From: Lentisphaeria bacterium
GTDB lineage: Bacteria > Verrucomicrobiota > Lentisphaeria > Victivallales > UBA1829
Assembly (NCBI GenBank): GCA_017540385.1
Contig: JAFYBD010000189.1
Span: forward strand, 1-14,368
Length of the DNA stretch: 14,368 bases
Direction: 5' to 3'
The notes under the pieces were generated by a model that saw only the letters and a program-made list of their open reading frames with translations, was not told where the DNA came from and made no database searches. The translations under genes were made by a program, and so were the position numbers. Positions 1-8,139 of this stretch are shown piece by piece. Numbering within the stretch: the first letter of the stretch is position 1; every line of letters begins with the position of its first letter.

Positions 1-306
1 CATGCTCTTCGAAACGTCGAACAGCACCAGCAGGTCGCGCCCGGTGGAGGTATCCTGCATGACCTGTTTGCCCCAGGAGGGACGCGCCGCGGCCACGACC
101 GTGAGCAGGATGACCCCGGAGAGCAGGAGCAGGCGGAAGACGCGTTTGCCCCGTGAGGCGTTGGAGAACTGGGCGGCGCGTTCATTCGTGCCGAACATCT
201 TGCGGAGGATGGTGTTTCTGCGGGCGTTCCCGGCCAGAGCCAGGACCAGGATCAGCGGTACGATCCACAGCAGATTCCATAATATGGCGCCATTGAGAAA
301 AGACAT
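1..306 (-). CDS. BatA/BatB-type VWA-domain membrane protein (N-terminal part, runs off the window)
   Basis: This entry is the first 102 codons of a minus-strand gene that continues past the left edge. The start ATG (304-306) is preceded by AAGGA about 8-10 bases upstream. The protein opens with a hydrophobic segment (about residues 8-25). A basic loop (NARRNTILRKMFG) follows, then a second membrane segment (about 58-76) ending in AARPSWG. The visible sequence ends with GRDLLVLFDVSKSM, the start of a von Willebrand A domain with the metal-binding DxSxS motif. This order is that of BatA/BatB proteins of aerotolerance-type operons (MoxR-DUF58-VWA), which sit in the inner membrane with the VWA domain probably outside the cytoplasm. 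Their exact role is poorly known. It lies 161 bp downstream of murD on the same strand and may be co-transcribed or have its own promoter. The family call is firm; the A versus B subtype is not. Confidence 0.85.
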   Translation of the reverse strand, partial: MSFLNGAILWNLLWIVPLILVLALAGNARRNTILRKMFGTNERAAQFSNASRGKRVFRLLLLSGVILLTVVAAARPSWGKQVMQDTSTGRDLLVLFDVSKSM

Positions 307-467
307 TGTGCAGGCTTCCTTGGGGCGGTGCGAGGCGCGCCCCGTTGATTCGATTCACGGACATCGACGCCGGAGAACCGGGAGCGTCCGGGCGGCCCCG
401 GGGAACGGGGTGCGTCCCGGGAGACCGGCGGTTCCGGGGAATCCCGGCGTCAGAAGCCTTAGACACG
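307..467. other. Intergenic gap between murD and the VWA gene
   Basis: This 161-bp stretch is very GC-rich and holds several short C/G runs that could pair (for example CCCCG and CGGGG near 400). It contains no T-tract that would make a convincing rho-independent terminator. The ORFs crossing it are shadows of murD frames. The only clear signal is the AAGGA ribosome binding site of the downstream VWA gene. I see no convincing promoter. Confidence 0.5.
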
Positions 468-1853
468 TCATTTCGCGGTTTGTTCCATGGAGTTTGCGGT
501 CGCGGCGAATTTTCCGCAGAGCGCCTTGAACTGGTCGCCCCGGTCGCGGTAGTCGCGGAACATGTCCATGCTGGCGGTGGCGGGCGAGAGCAGGACCGTG
601 TCGCCGGGCGCGGCGAGGGAGACGGCGGTCTTCACAGCGTCCGGGAACGTCCCGCAGGGGGTGAACGGTATGGCGCGGCTCTTCAGGTATTCGGCGATGG
701 CGGGGCCACAGGAACCGAAGACGACGGCGTGTTTGAGCCGGTGAAGTTCGGGGTCGAGTTCGCTGAAATCCATCGCCTTGTCGAGGCCGCCGAGCAGGAT
801 GACCACGCGGCGTTCGCCCCCGACCGCCTCCAGGGCGGCGTTTACGGCGTGGGGATTCGTGGCCTTCGAGTCGTTGATGTACTGCACGCCGTTCGCAGTG
901 AGGAAGCGTTCCAGTCGATGGGGGCCGGATTCGAATTTCGCGAGCGCGTCGGCCACGGCGGGCAGAAACACCGCGTCCTCGCCGCGGACCGCCGCAAGAA
1001 GCGCGAGCGACGCCAGCGCGTTTTCGAGATTGTGGACGCCCTTCAGCGCGAGCTTGTCGGCCGGGACGACCGCGCGGCCCCGGAACGCGAGCGCGCCGTC
1101 GGCGACCGCGAAGTCGGCGGGGAGCGCCGCGGAGAACGTGTAGAGGCGTTTCCCGGGCGGCGCGAGCCGGAGCCGGTCGGGGATGGAGGCGTTCAGGACC
1201 TGAACGGCCGCGGGGTCGCCGAGGAGCTTGAACTTCGCGGCGGCGTAGGCCTCCATGCTGCCGTGCCGGTCGATGTGGTCGGACGCGAGGTTCAGGACTG
1301 CGGCCGCGGCCGGATGCGGCACGGGCATGATCTCGAGCTGGAACGAGCTGATTTCGACGACCGGGAGATCGAGTTTCCCGTCGAGGCAGTCGATGGCGGC
1401 GTCGCTCATGGCGTAGCCGTTGTTGCCGCAGGCGCAGGCGCGCACTCCGGCGGCGCGGAAGAGCTCGGCCGTGAGCTCGGTCGTGGTGGTCTTGCCGTTG
1501 GTCCCGGTGATGCCGACGAAGGGCTTCCCGCAGGCTTCGAGCGCGAATTCGAGTTCGCTCGCGAGTCTGCCTGAGACGGCTTCGAGCTGCTTCCGTACGG
1601 GATTGCCCGCGCGGAAGCCGGGGCTGAGCACGGTCAGGTCGAACCGGGGCAGGGGGGCTCCGGCGCGGAATCCGAAATACAGCGCGTCGGGCCGTTTGGG
1701 GAGGGATGAGGCGAATTCGCGCAGGGACGGCGTGTCCTGTTCGTCGAGCAGGGCGAACGGCCGGTCCAGGCGCGCGGCGAGGCGTGCGGCGGCGCGTCCG
1801 CTGACCCCGCATCCGGCGATCAGGAGCGGGGTCCGTTCGGTTGTATCATTCAT
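468..1853 (-). CDS. murD: UDP-N-acetylmuramoyl-L-alanine--D-glutamate ligase (MurD)
   Basis: Cytoplasmic ATP-dependent ligase that adds D-glutamate to UDP-MurNAc-L-Ala in peptidoglycan precursor synthesis. The 461-residue length is normal for MurD. Visible motifs are an N-terminal Rossmann-like UDP-binding start (LLIAGCGVSGRAAA), the Mur-ligase P-loop GTNGKTTTT at about 117-125, and GNNG at about 143-146. EISSFQLE lies at about 167-174 and SDHIDRHGS at about 191-199. Near the middle of the C-terminal half is HRLERF followed by INDSKATNPHA, then LLGGLDK. LLSPATASMDMF and RGDQFKAL close the C-terminal domain. The start ATG overlaps the stop of the upstream O-antigen-ligase-like gene by 8 bp. 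An AAGGA lies about 8 bases upstream, inside that gene, which suggests translational coupling. Unusually, the neighbours seen here are not other dcw-cluster genes (murC, murG, ftsW). Confidence 0.97.
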   Translation of the reverse strand: MNDTTERTPLLIAGCGVSGRAAARLAARLDRPFALLDEQDTPSLREFASSLPKRPDALYFGFRAGAPLPRFDLTVLSPGFRAGNPVRKQLEAVSGRLASELEFALEACGKPFVGITGTNGKTTTTELTAELFRAAGVRACACGNNGYAMSDAAIDCLDGKLDLPVVEISSFQLEIMPVPHPAAAAVLNLASDHIDRHGSMEAYAAAKFKLLGDPAAVQVLNASIPDRLRLAPPGKRLYTFSAALPADFAVADGALAFRGRAVVPADKLALKGVHNLENALASLALLAAVRGEDAVFLPAVADALAKFESGPHRLERFLTANGVQYINDSKATNPHAVNAALEAVGGERRVVILLGGLDKAMDFSELDPELHRLKHAVVFGSCGPAIAEYLKSRAIPFTPCGTFPDAVKTAVSLAAPGDTVLLSPATASMDMFRDYRDRGDQFKALCGKFAATANSMEQTAK

Positions 1854-3720
1854 AGTTGTTTTCCTTCATGAGCTTCGGGTCGCGTTTGAACCACGTGTGC
1901 AGGTCCAGGTCCTGGTCCTCCATGATCCGCGCGAGGTCGTCCGAGTCGAGATCGCGGTAGGCCGCAAGCTCGGCGAGGCGTTCCCGTACGGCGTCGGCCG
2001 CTCCCTCGCGGTCCGTCATGCGGTACACGCTCTCGAGCATGATGAGCGGGAGCACGGAGACGGGGCGGAGCTCCATGGCGCGTTTGAGGAACGGGATCGC
2101 GTCGGCGGGATGGCCGGAGATCACGCAGGCCCGGGCGATATAATCGTTGGAGTAGCCGTAATCCGGGGTGCTGCCGGCGGCGAACATGGCGTAATACCGC
2201 CCGATGTTCCCGGGATCGTACAGAGACGCATGGTAGAGAGAACGGGATTTCAGCGCGAGCGGCGAGCACGGCATCGAAGCGGCCGCGAGGTGCAGGCGCG
2301 ACGCCCTGTCATGGTCTCCGACGGCCTCGGCGGAACCGGCCCGCCAGGAGAGGAGTTCCGCCACGAGACAGCAGAACGCCGAGAACAGCGCGAGCAGCAG
2401 GACCGCAGCCCCGAGCGCGAAGGACGCGGGACGGAGGATGCGGCCGCGGCGTTTGTCGGGTTCGAGCTCGCGTTTGCGCTGCACGAGGAAGCGCCTCAGG
2501 AACTCCGGCGGACGCCAGAACGGCGCCGGGACCCCCTCGCGTTCGTGCAGCAGCAGCCCGAGGAAGATCATGGAGAGGAGATTGGTCGGCCAGCGTTCCA
2601 GCACCAGGTCGAACTGACCGTGGACCAGCAGTCCGGTCAGGCAGAGCAGCGCGAGCGCGGTCTCAGCGTCGAGCTCACGGAATCGTTTCCCCGCGAAATA
2701 CATCGGCTCCAGCAGGAGATAGCACCAGCACAGCAGGCCCAGCAGACCGAACGACGCCGCGATGAACAGCGGCTGGTTGTGGGGGTGGTCGATCCGCACG
2801 GCGGAGTGGCGCATCGCGAAGAATTCGGGGCGTCGGAACGGCAGATACTCGGTCTCGAACGACGGACCGCCGACCCCGAGATTCGGATGCTCGGCGATCA
2901 TGTTCACGGTCGTGTTCGCCAGGAAGACGCGTTCGTCGACGGAGAGTTCGCGCACGATCGCGTCGTGCGGCATCATCAGTCCGAACCACAGCGAGCCCAC
3001 GATGGCCGCGGTCAGGATGGAGAAGAGCGTGATCCGGCGTCCGCGGTGCCCGAGCTTCAGGAATCCCCAGAGGGCGCCCGCCGCGACGACGCCGAGGACG
3101 GCTCCGCGCGATTCCGTGAGCGCGATTTGCCAGAGCGTGACCCCGACAACGATCGCCGAGAGTTCAAGCCGCAGAGGTTTCCGTTTGATCGTGCGCAGGA
3201 CGGTCAGGACCGCGAACGGGGCCGTCACGGCCAACAGGGCGGCGTTCCAGTTGATGTTCTGCGCCATGCCGAAAAGATGCCAGCCGAGGCCGTAATACTG
3301 GATGAAGCCGTTCACCGCGTCGAGCAGCCAGAAGAGCGTCAGAAACCATGCCAGGTACCGTTTGATCTCCGCTGCGAACGCACAGATGCAGAACGGCACG
3401 GTCGAGATCAGAAAGAGTTCGCCGGTCTCCGCGATGGAATACCGTCCGGCGTGCCGGATCCCGTGCCACAGCCCCACGCCGAACAGGAGCAGCATGGCCA
3501 GGACCAGCCCGTGCGGGAGACGTTCGCGGGTGCGCTGAATGGTCCGGGGAAACAGCAGGGCGATCCCGGTGATCGCGAGGACCGCCGCGCCGGATTCGAA
3601 GAACAGCACCGTCCACGGGGGCACGCACAGGAGCATCCCGGGATGTCCGAGCAGCACGGCGAGCAGCATGGCCGCGGCCGCGGTCATGGCGTTGCGCGCG
3701 AGAGGCGATTCATTCGGCAT
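1846..3720 (-). CDS. O-antigen ligase / Wzy_C-family membrane protein with C-terminal TPR-like region
   Basis: A 624-residue polytopic inner-membrane protein with roughly 11-12 hydrophobic segments in residues 10-460 and a soluble C-terminal region of about 160 residues. Wzy/WaaL-type hallmarks are LTESRGA at 201-207, DERVFLANTTVNMIAEHPNL then GVGG at about 262-285, and DHPHNQPLF at 311-319. The last is the loop with the conserved His next to GLLGLL. Family members polymerise O-antigen or ligate glycans from undecaprenyl-diphosphate carriers on the periplasmic face. The C-terminal part (about 535-590) has a helix-pair pattern (GHPADAIPFLKRAMELRP) resembling a TPR. The start ATG has GGAG about 9 bases upstream. 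It is the first gene of a minus-strand unit with murD, overlapping by 8 bp. The exact glycan substrate cannot be read from the sequence. It is not an obvious SEDS (FtsW/RodA) protein, although its place beside murD invites that comparison. Confidence 0.85.
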   Translation of the reverse strand: MPNESPLARNAMTAAAAMLLAVLLGHPGMLLCVPPWTVLFFESGAAVLAITGIALLFPRTIQRTRERLPHGLVLAMLLLFGVGLWHGIRHAGRYSIAETGELFLISTVPFCICAFAAEIKRYLAWFLTLFWLLDAVNGFIQYYGLGWHLFGMAQNINWNAALLAVTAPFAVLTVLRTIKRKPLRLELSAIVVGVTLWQIALTESRGAVLGVVAAGALWGFLKLGHRGRRITLFSILTAAIVGSLWFGLMMPHDAIVRELSVDERVFLANTTVNMIAEHPNLGVGGPSFETEYLPFRRPEFFAMRHSAVRIDHPHNQPLFIAASFGLLGLLCWCYLLLEPMYFAGKRFRELDAETALALLCLTGLLVHGQFDLVLERWPTNLLSMIFLGLLLHEREGVPAPFWRPPEFLRRFLVQRKRELEPDKRRGRILRPASFALGAAVLLLALFSAFCCLVAELLSWRAGSAEAVGDHDRASRLHLAAASMPCSPLALKSRSLYHASLYDPGNIGRYYAMFAAGSTPDYGYSNDYIARACVISGHPADAIPFLKRAMELRPVSVLPLIMLESVYRMTDREGAADAVRERLAELAAYRDLDSDDLARIMEDQDLDLHTWFKRDPKLMKENNYE

Positions 3721-3892
3721 GGGCGTTTCACTCCGGGTGGGACGGTTGGAACAAATATCGGAAAATACGGGTCCAATACTTTACATGCCCATGCCGCATT
3801 TTTCAAGGAGAAGAGGATGCCGGCGGCGCTTTTTCCGGCGCGGCGATTGCGTCGTGGCCGCCCGGACGGAAAAAACGGCGAAACCGGGGACA

Positions 3893-3904
3893 AAAACGCG
3901 TTTT
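3893..3904. promoter_or_regulatory. 12-bp perfect palindrome upstream of the lon promoter (possible operator)
   Basis: AAAACGCGTTTT reads the same on both strands. It ends four bases before the proposed -35 box of lon, where a regulator could act. A direct repeat GCGAAACC also occurs at 3878-3885 and 3911-3918, 33 bp apart (about three helical turns), straddling the palindrome. No known regulator motif was matched, so function is inference from position and symmetry. Confidence 0.35.
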
Positions 3905-3908
3905 CCAC

Positions 3909-3937
3909 TTGCGAAACCCCGTTTGAAGCGTTACATT
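3909..3937 (+). promoter_or_regulatory. Candidate sigma70-type promoter of the lon operon
   Basis: TTGCGA (3909-3914) and TACATT (3932-3937) are 17 bp apart, each matching four of six consensus positions. A better -10-like TACAAT at 3939-3944 lies 24 bp from the same -35 box and could be used instead. The lon start codon follows at 3980 with the ribosome binding site AGGAAGG at 3967-3973. Transcription start was not determined. Confidence 0.4.
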
Positions 3938-3979
3938 ATACAATGGCAGAGCATCAGAGCCCCGCCAGGAAGGGATCCA

Positions 3980-6900
3980 ATGAAAGACGACCAGGACAAC
4001 GGCAACATCGATTTCAAGGAGGCGAAGGACCAAGGTTCCTCCGCCCCCATTAATATAACGGTCTCGGGCGATTCCCCGACCGACAGTTCCAAAAACGATT
4101 CATCCGAGGCCCGCATCGTCACGGCACCCTCGCTTATCCTCGGCGGCATCGTGGTATTCCCCTACGCCCTGACTCCGCTGGTCCTGAACGACCCCGGCAC
4201 GATCGGGCTCATGGAGTCCGCATCGTCCGGCGACCGCATGCTGGCGCTCTTCCCCGAAATGCCCGACGACGAATCCATGCGCGAGCTCATCAAGGGCAGG
4301 GCGTTCGATCCGAAGACCTCCACGATCGTGCTCAACAACAAGCGCATCGTCTCCACCGGCGTGCTCGCGCGCATCGTGAAGACGCTCAAATTCCCCGACG
4401 GCACGGTCCGGGTCCTCGTGCGCGGCATCTCCCGCATCAAGTTCCTGGAGCCAGTCGGCGGCAAGCCGTACCTGATGCTGAAAGTGGCGCGCATCCCGTC
4501 CGTGCCGGACTCCTCGGTCGAGACCATCGCGATGGTACGGAACGCCATCAAGCAGTTCCAGGAGATCGTGTCGTTCGCGCCGAATTTCCCGGAGGAACTG
4601 AAGATCGCCGTGCTGAACATGAACGACAATGCGCGCATCACCGACCTGATCGCCGATACGCTGAACATCTCCTTCGCGGAAAAGATCGTGCTGCTGACGA
4701 CCCAGAAACTGCAGGACCGGCTGCACTTCCTGACCATCCTGCTGAACCGCGAACTCGAGGTGCTCCGCCTGGGCTCCGAGATCCAGAGCCAGGTCCACGA
4801 CGCCATGACGAAGTCCCAGCGCGAATTCTTCCTGCGCGAGCAGCTGAAGCAGATCAAGGAGGAGCTGGGCGAGGGCAACCGCAACCCCGACGTGAACGCC
4901 ATCATGAGCCGTCTGGAGAAGACCAAAATCACGAAACCCGTCCGCGAGGTCGTCATGAAGGAGATCGAGCGGCTGAACATGGTCCCGCCCTCCTCGCCGG
5001 AGTACAACATCTCCTTCACCTACATCGACTGGCTCCTCGGCGTGCCGTGGCTCGAATCCACGCAGGACCGCGTGAACGTGAAGGACGCCGCCGGCATCCT
5101 CGACGCAGACCATTACGGCCTGAAGGACGTGAAGGAGCGCATCCTCGAATTCCTCTCCGTCCTCCAGCTGAAGAAGAACCACAAGTCGCCGATCATCTGC
5201 TTCATCGGCCCCCCCGGCGTCGGCAAAACCTCGCTCGGACGCTCCATTGCGGTCTCCCTCGGCCGCAAGTTCGTGCGGATGTCCCTCGGCGGAATCAAGG
5301 ACGAAGCCGAGATCCGCGGTCACCGGCGCACCTACATCGGCGCGCTCCCCGGCCGCATCATCCAGGGCATGAAACGCGCCGGGACCGTGAATCCGGTCTT
5401 CATGCTCGACGAACTCGACAAGCTCGGCAACGACTACCGGGGAGACCCCGCGTCCGCGCTGCTCGAGGTGCTCGACCCGGAGCAGAACAAGGCGTTCAAC
5501 GACCATTATCTCGAGGTCGACTACGACCTCAGCAAGGTCATGTTCATCGCCACGGCCAACGTGCTCGAATCCATCCCGCGTCCCCTGCTGGACCGCATGG
5601 AAGTGATCCGGCTGCCGGGTTATACCGCGCTGGAGAAGGAGCAGATCGCCAGACGTTACCTTATCCCGCGCCAGATGGTCGAAAACGGCCTCAACAATTC
5701 TTTCGTCCGCTTCAAACACAGCGCGGCTTTCGAGATCATCGAGCATTACACCATGGAGGCCGGCGTCCGCAATCTGGAACGCATGATCGCGTCCGTCTGC
5801 CGCAAGCTCGTGCGCCGGTTCGTGGAGGAAGGCGGAGGCCAGCCCCCGGCCAAGCCGGTCGTGGTCGACGCCGCATGCGTCCGCGAACTGCTCGGCCCGC
5901 GCAAGTTCACCAGCGACGAGAGCGAGAATCTGCCGCGGGTGGGCATCGTGACCGGCATGGCCTGGACCAGCTACGGCGGCACCATCCTCGAGGTCGAAGC
6001 CGCGAAAATGCCCGGCCGGGGCGATCTGAAGCTCACCGGTTCGCTCGGCGACGTGATGAAGGAGAGCGCCCTGGCTGCGTTCAGCTACGTCCGGGGCCAC
6101 GCCAAAGAACTCGGAATCAATCAGAAGATTTTCAAGGAAAACGATTTCCATATCCACGTCCCGGACGGAGCCACGCCGAAGGACGGCCCGTCGGCGGGCA
6201 TCACGCTCGCCACCGCCCTCGTTTCGCTCCTCACCGGGAAGCCCGTGAAGCCGCGTCTCTCCATGACCGGCGAGATCACCCTGAGCGGCAAAGTCACGCC
6301 CATCGGCGGCGTCCGCGAGAAAGTCATCGCGGCGCTCCGGGCCGGCATCCGCGACGTGGTGATGCCCGCGGACAACGAGAAAGACCTGGAGGACGTGCCC
6401 CCGGAGGTCCGAGGCCAGATCAAGTTCCACTTCGTCCGCACCATCGACGAGGTCCTGAAAATCGCGCTCCCGAAACATGTCAAGGCGTTCGTGCCGAAAC
6501 GTTCCGCGGCGGAGAAGGACGAGTTCTACGAGTACGACGACTACCTCTTCCAGCAGGTCGAACCCGAGTCCGTCGCGGAGAAATCCGCCGGGAAGAAGCC
6601 GGACGCTCCCGCTGCAGAGAAACCCGTCGAAAAGAAACCCGCCGCCGAATCCCCGTCCGGCGAGGCCGCAAAACCGGTCAAATCCGAAGCCGCTCCCGTT
6701 CAGGAGAAGCCCGCCGGGAAGGAACCGGAACCCCCGGCCGGGAAGCCCGCCGGGAAGACGCCCGAAGCGCCTGCGGAGAAACATGCGGATTCCAACCCCG
6801 CGTCCCAGCTCGCGGTGAAGAAACCCACGCTCATCGTGAACTATTCGAAGTTCCAGAACGCCTCGTTCACCGTCGGAAAGATTCCGCTCAAGGCTCCTGT

Positions 6901-7270
6901 GCCTCCGCCGCATCCTGCCCCGGCTCCGGTCCCGGCTCCCCCGGCCAAATCGTTCACGCCGTCGGAAAAGCTCCGCCTGGACGTGAAGATTTCGTCCGAG
7001 GCGGAACCCGGCGCGGCTGCCGAATTGCCCGTGATCTCGCTCAGAACTCCGGCGAAGACGAAACCCGTTTCCCGCAAGTCTGCGTCCCGTCCGGCCAAGC
7101 CCGCTTCCCGCGGCTCCGCCAGATTCCGCCCGGCTTCGCCCCGCAAACTCGCGGTGAAGCTCTCGACCTCGCTTCCGGTCGCCCCGGCTTCTGTTCGTCC
7201 CGCCCGGACCGCCCCGAAGAAATCCAAACCCGCCCGGGCCGATTCCACCCCGGCCAAGAAAGGTAAATGA
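3980..7270 (+). CDS. lon: ATP-dependent protease LonA with a long C-terminal Pro/Ala/Lys-rich extension
   Basis: Cytoplasmic hexameric AAA+ protease that unfolds and degrades damaged and regulatory proteins. The open frame reaches back to 3539. I chose ATG 3980 because AGGAAGG lies 6 bases upstream and the family's N-terminal domain begins about 45 residues later, giving 1096 residues against about 780-820 for usual LonA. Order: an acidic/Ser-rich leader (1-50), the substrate-binding LAN domain (about 50-270) and a coiled region (SQREFFLREQLKQIKEELG). The AAA+ module has Walker A GPPGVGKTS at about 410-418 and Walker B VFMLDELDK at about 473-481. In the protease domain the catalytic Ser738 is in KDGPSAGIT and Lys781 in GGVREK, 43 residues apart as in E. 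coli Lon (S679/K722). From about residue 838 a low-complexity tail runs to the end, with repeated PAGK/EKPA-type units and then Arg/Lys-rich SRP/KPA stretches. It heads a six-gene run, and the stop overlaps or nearly touches the next start. Confidence 0.97.
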   Translation: MKDDQDNGNIDFKEAKDQGSSAPINITVSGDSPTDSSKNDSSEARIVTAPSLILGGIVVFPYALTPLVLNDPGTIGLMESASSGDRMLALFPEMPDDESMRELIKGRAFDPKTSTIVLNNKRIVSTGVLARIVKTLKFPDGTVRVLVRGISRIKFLEPVGGKPYLMLKVARIPSVPDSSVETIAMVRNAIKQFQEIVSFAPNFPEELKIAVLNMNDNARITDLIADTLNISFAEKIVLLTTQKLQDRLHFLTILLNRELEVLRLGSEIQSQVHDAMTKSQREFFLREQLKQIKEELGEGNRNPDVNAIMSRLEKTKITKPVREVVMKEIERLNMVPPSSPEYNISFTYIDWLLGVPWLESTQDRVNVKDAAGILDADHYGLKDVKERILEFLSVLQLKKNHKSPIICFIGPPGVGKTSLGRSIAVSLGRKFVRMSLGGIKDEAEIRGHRRTYIGALPGRIIQGMKRAGTVNPVFMLDELDKLGNDYRGDPASALLEVLDPEQNKAFNDHYLEVDYDLSKVMFIATANVLESIPRPLLDRMEVIRLPGYTALEKEQIARRYLIPRQMVENGLNNSFVRFKHSAAFEIIEHYTMEAGVRNLERMIASVCRKLVRRFVEEGGGQPPAKPVVVDAACVRELLGPRKFTSDESENLPRVGIVTGMAWTSYGGTILEVEAAKMPGRGDLKLTGSLGDVMKESALAAFSYVRGHAKELGINQKIFKENDFHIHVPDGATPKDGPSAGITLATALVSLLTGKPVKPRLSMTGEITLSGKVTPIGGVREKVIAALRAGIRDVVMPADNEKDLEDVPPEVRGQIKFHFVRTIDEVLKIALPKHVKAFVPKRSAAEKDEFYEYDDYLFQQVEPESVAEKSAGKKPDAPAAEKPVEKKPAAESPSGEAAKPVKSEAAPVQEKPAGKEPEPPAGKPAGKTPEAPAEKHADSNPASQLAVKKPTLIVNYSKFQNASFTVGKIPLKAPVPPPHPAPAPVPAPPAKSFTPSEKLRLDVKISSEAEPGAAAELPVISLRTPAKTKPVSRKSASRPAKPASRGSARFRPASPRKLAVKLSTSLPVAPASVRPARTAPKKSKPARADSTPAKKGK
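6491..7267 (+). other. Low-complexity C-terminal tail of Lon (about residues 838-1096)
   Basis: After the end of the protease domain (near LPKHVKAF) about 259 residues follow that no usual LonA has. The first part is acidic (EFYEYDDYLF). The second has degenerate repeats built on EKPA, PAGK and APAEK. A short non-repetitive stretch LIVNYSKFQNASFTVGKIPL then precedes a proline run (VPPPHPAPAPVPAPP). The last 65 residues are strongly basic, with SRK, SRPAKPASR, PRK, APKKSKPAR and a KKGK end, like a histone-H1-type tail. Disorder and nucleic-acid or partner binding are inferences from composition. Confidence 0.8.
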
Positions 7271-7272
7271 CC

Positions 7273-8139
7273 ATGAAGCTTCCTTCTCCCCGACTGTTTT
7301 TCTGCTCTCTGCTTCTCGTTGCTTCGGCGTCCCTCGCGGCCGCCGACGAATCCGCCCCGGCTCCGAAGGACGATCTGCCGCCCGAAGTCATGCAGGCGCT
7401 CTTCCCGGAAGCCTCGGCCGACCCCGGCAAGATTTCCGCCGAAGCCTTCCTGCGGATGGCGCGCCGTGCTCCCGCCGGGGAATCCTGGGCGAAGATGGAG
7501 GGCACCGCGTCCCACCGCCGCAGCGGCGCGAGCACGGTGAAGGACACCATCCGCGTCGGCATCCGGTTCACCCCGAAACGCGTGATCGCGCAGCTCGTTT
7601 TCGCCGGGAACGAATATTACGAGATGGGGCAGACGTTCGACACGCCGCCGGTCTTCACGCAGGAGACCGACGTGCCGGACAAGGACAAGACGCGCCTCTC
7701 GCTCTACGGCATCATGCCGTCCGACCTCACGCTCGGATTCCTCTACCGCGACCTCGTGCGGGAGGAGAAGTCCGAGAGCGTGAAGACGATCGACTGCCGC
7801 GTCTTCGTGCTGAAGGGCGGCGAGAACGACTACGTCCGCGTGTGGCTGAGCAAGGATTATTATTTCCCGCTGAAGGCCCACTGGTTCAAGACGCTCCCGG
7901 ACGAGAAGACGAAACCCTACCGCGAGCTCGAGTTGGGCGGCGTGAAGAAGGAAAACGATTTCTACGTGGTCCAGGAGCTGTTCCTCTTCGGGCAGGACTG
8001 GCGCACCCGCGTGGAGTTCGACAAACGCGACGCCGGACGCGTGGAGGAGGCCAAGGCCCCCGCCGATCTCTTCCTCTCGAAGGACGACGAAGCTCCTGCG
8101 GAACCCGCCGGGGAAGCCGATAAGGACGCGAAAAAATGA
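7273..8139 (+). CDS. LolA-like (outer-membrane-lipoprotein-sorting) periplasmic protein
   Basis: About 288 residues. Two starts compete: ATG 7267, which overlaps the lon stop as ATGA, and ATG 7273. I prefer 7273 because AAGAAAGG (7256-7263) is then nine bases away rather than three. A Sec signal peptide is clear (Lys2, Arg7, hydrophobic 8-23, likely cut after AAA before DE). The Cys at 11 does not form a lipobox. The mature part has the LolA-like pattern DLTLGFLYRDLVREE, then DCRVFVLKGGENDYVRVWLSK, then YYFPLKAHWF and QDWRTRVEFDK. This matches the family annotated as outer membrane lipoprotein-sorting proteins with an LolA/LolB-like fold. Its cargo is unknown; binding a lipid or lipoprotein acyl chain in the periplasm is family knowledge. 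The last 25 residues are an Ala/Asp/Glu/Lys tail. It overlaps the next gene by ATGA. Confidence 0.8.
   Translation: MKLPSPRLFFCSLLLVASASLAAADESAPAPKDDLPPEVMQALFPEASADPGKISAEAFLRMARRAPAGESWAKMEGTASHRRSGASTVKDTIRVGIRFTPKRVIAQLVFAGNEYYEMGQTFDTPPVFTQETDVPDKDKTRLSLYGIMPSDLTLGFLYRDLVREEKSESVKTIDCRVFVLKGGENDYVRVWLSKDYYFPLKAHWFKTLPDEKTKPYRELELGGVKKENDFYVVQELFLFGQDWRTRVEFDKRDAGRVEEAKAPADLFLSKDDEAPAEPAGEADKDAKK

Larger units (their letters stand above)
3721..3979. promoter_or_regulatory. Divergent intergenic control region between the murD unit and the lon operon
   Basis: This 259-bp stretch separates two divergent transcription units and is clearly more A/T-rich than its flanks, especially at 3740-3800 and 3870-3950. 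It must hold promoters for both directions. On the plus side a candidate promoter, a palindrome and a spaced direct repeat are listed separately. On the minus side GGAG serves the first gene of the murD unit, but no convincing -35/-10 pair stands out. No CIRCE-type (HrcA) inverted repeat, which might be expected for a heat-shock protease gene, was found. Confidence 0.6.

Noticed and set aside
3539..3979. Upstream extension of the lon frame to ATG 3539
   Set aside because: It runs antisense through the O-antigen-ligase-like gene start and through the promoter region; ATG 3980 has the ribosome binding site and fits the family's N-terminus.
1420..4053. 877-codon plus-strand ORF opposite murD and the O-antigen-ligase-like gene
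   Set aside because: Antisense shadow with Arg/Glu/Gln-rich composition; it spans two clear minus-strand genes and the promoter region.
4100..6913. 937-codon minus-strand ORF opposite lon
   Set aside because: Shadow of the GC-rich lon frame; composition dominated by His/Arg/Asp/Val, no domain recognised, and lon itself is unambiguous.
5047..7266. 739-codon plus-strand ORF in another frame of lon
   Set aside because: Arg-rich shadow of the lon coding frame, no recognisable motif.
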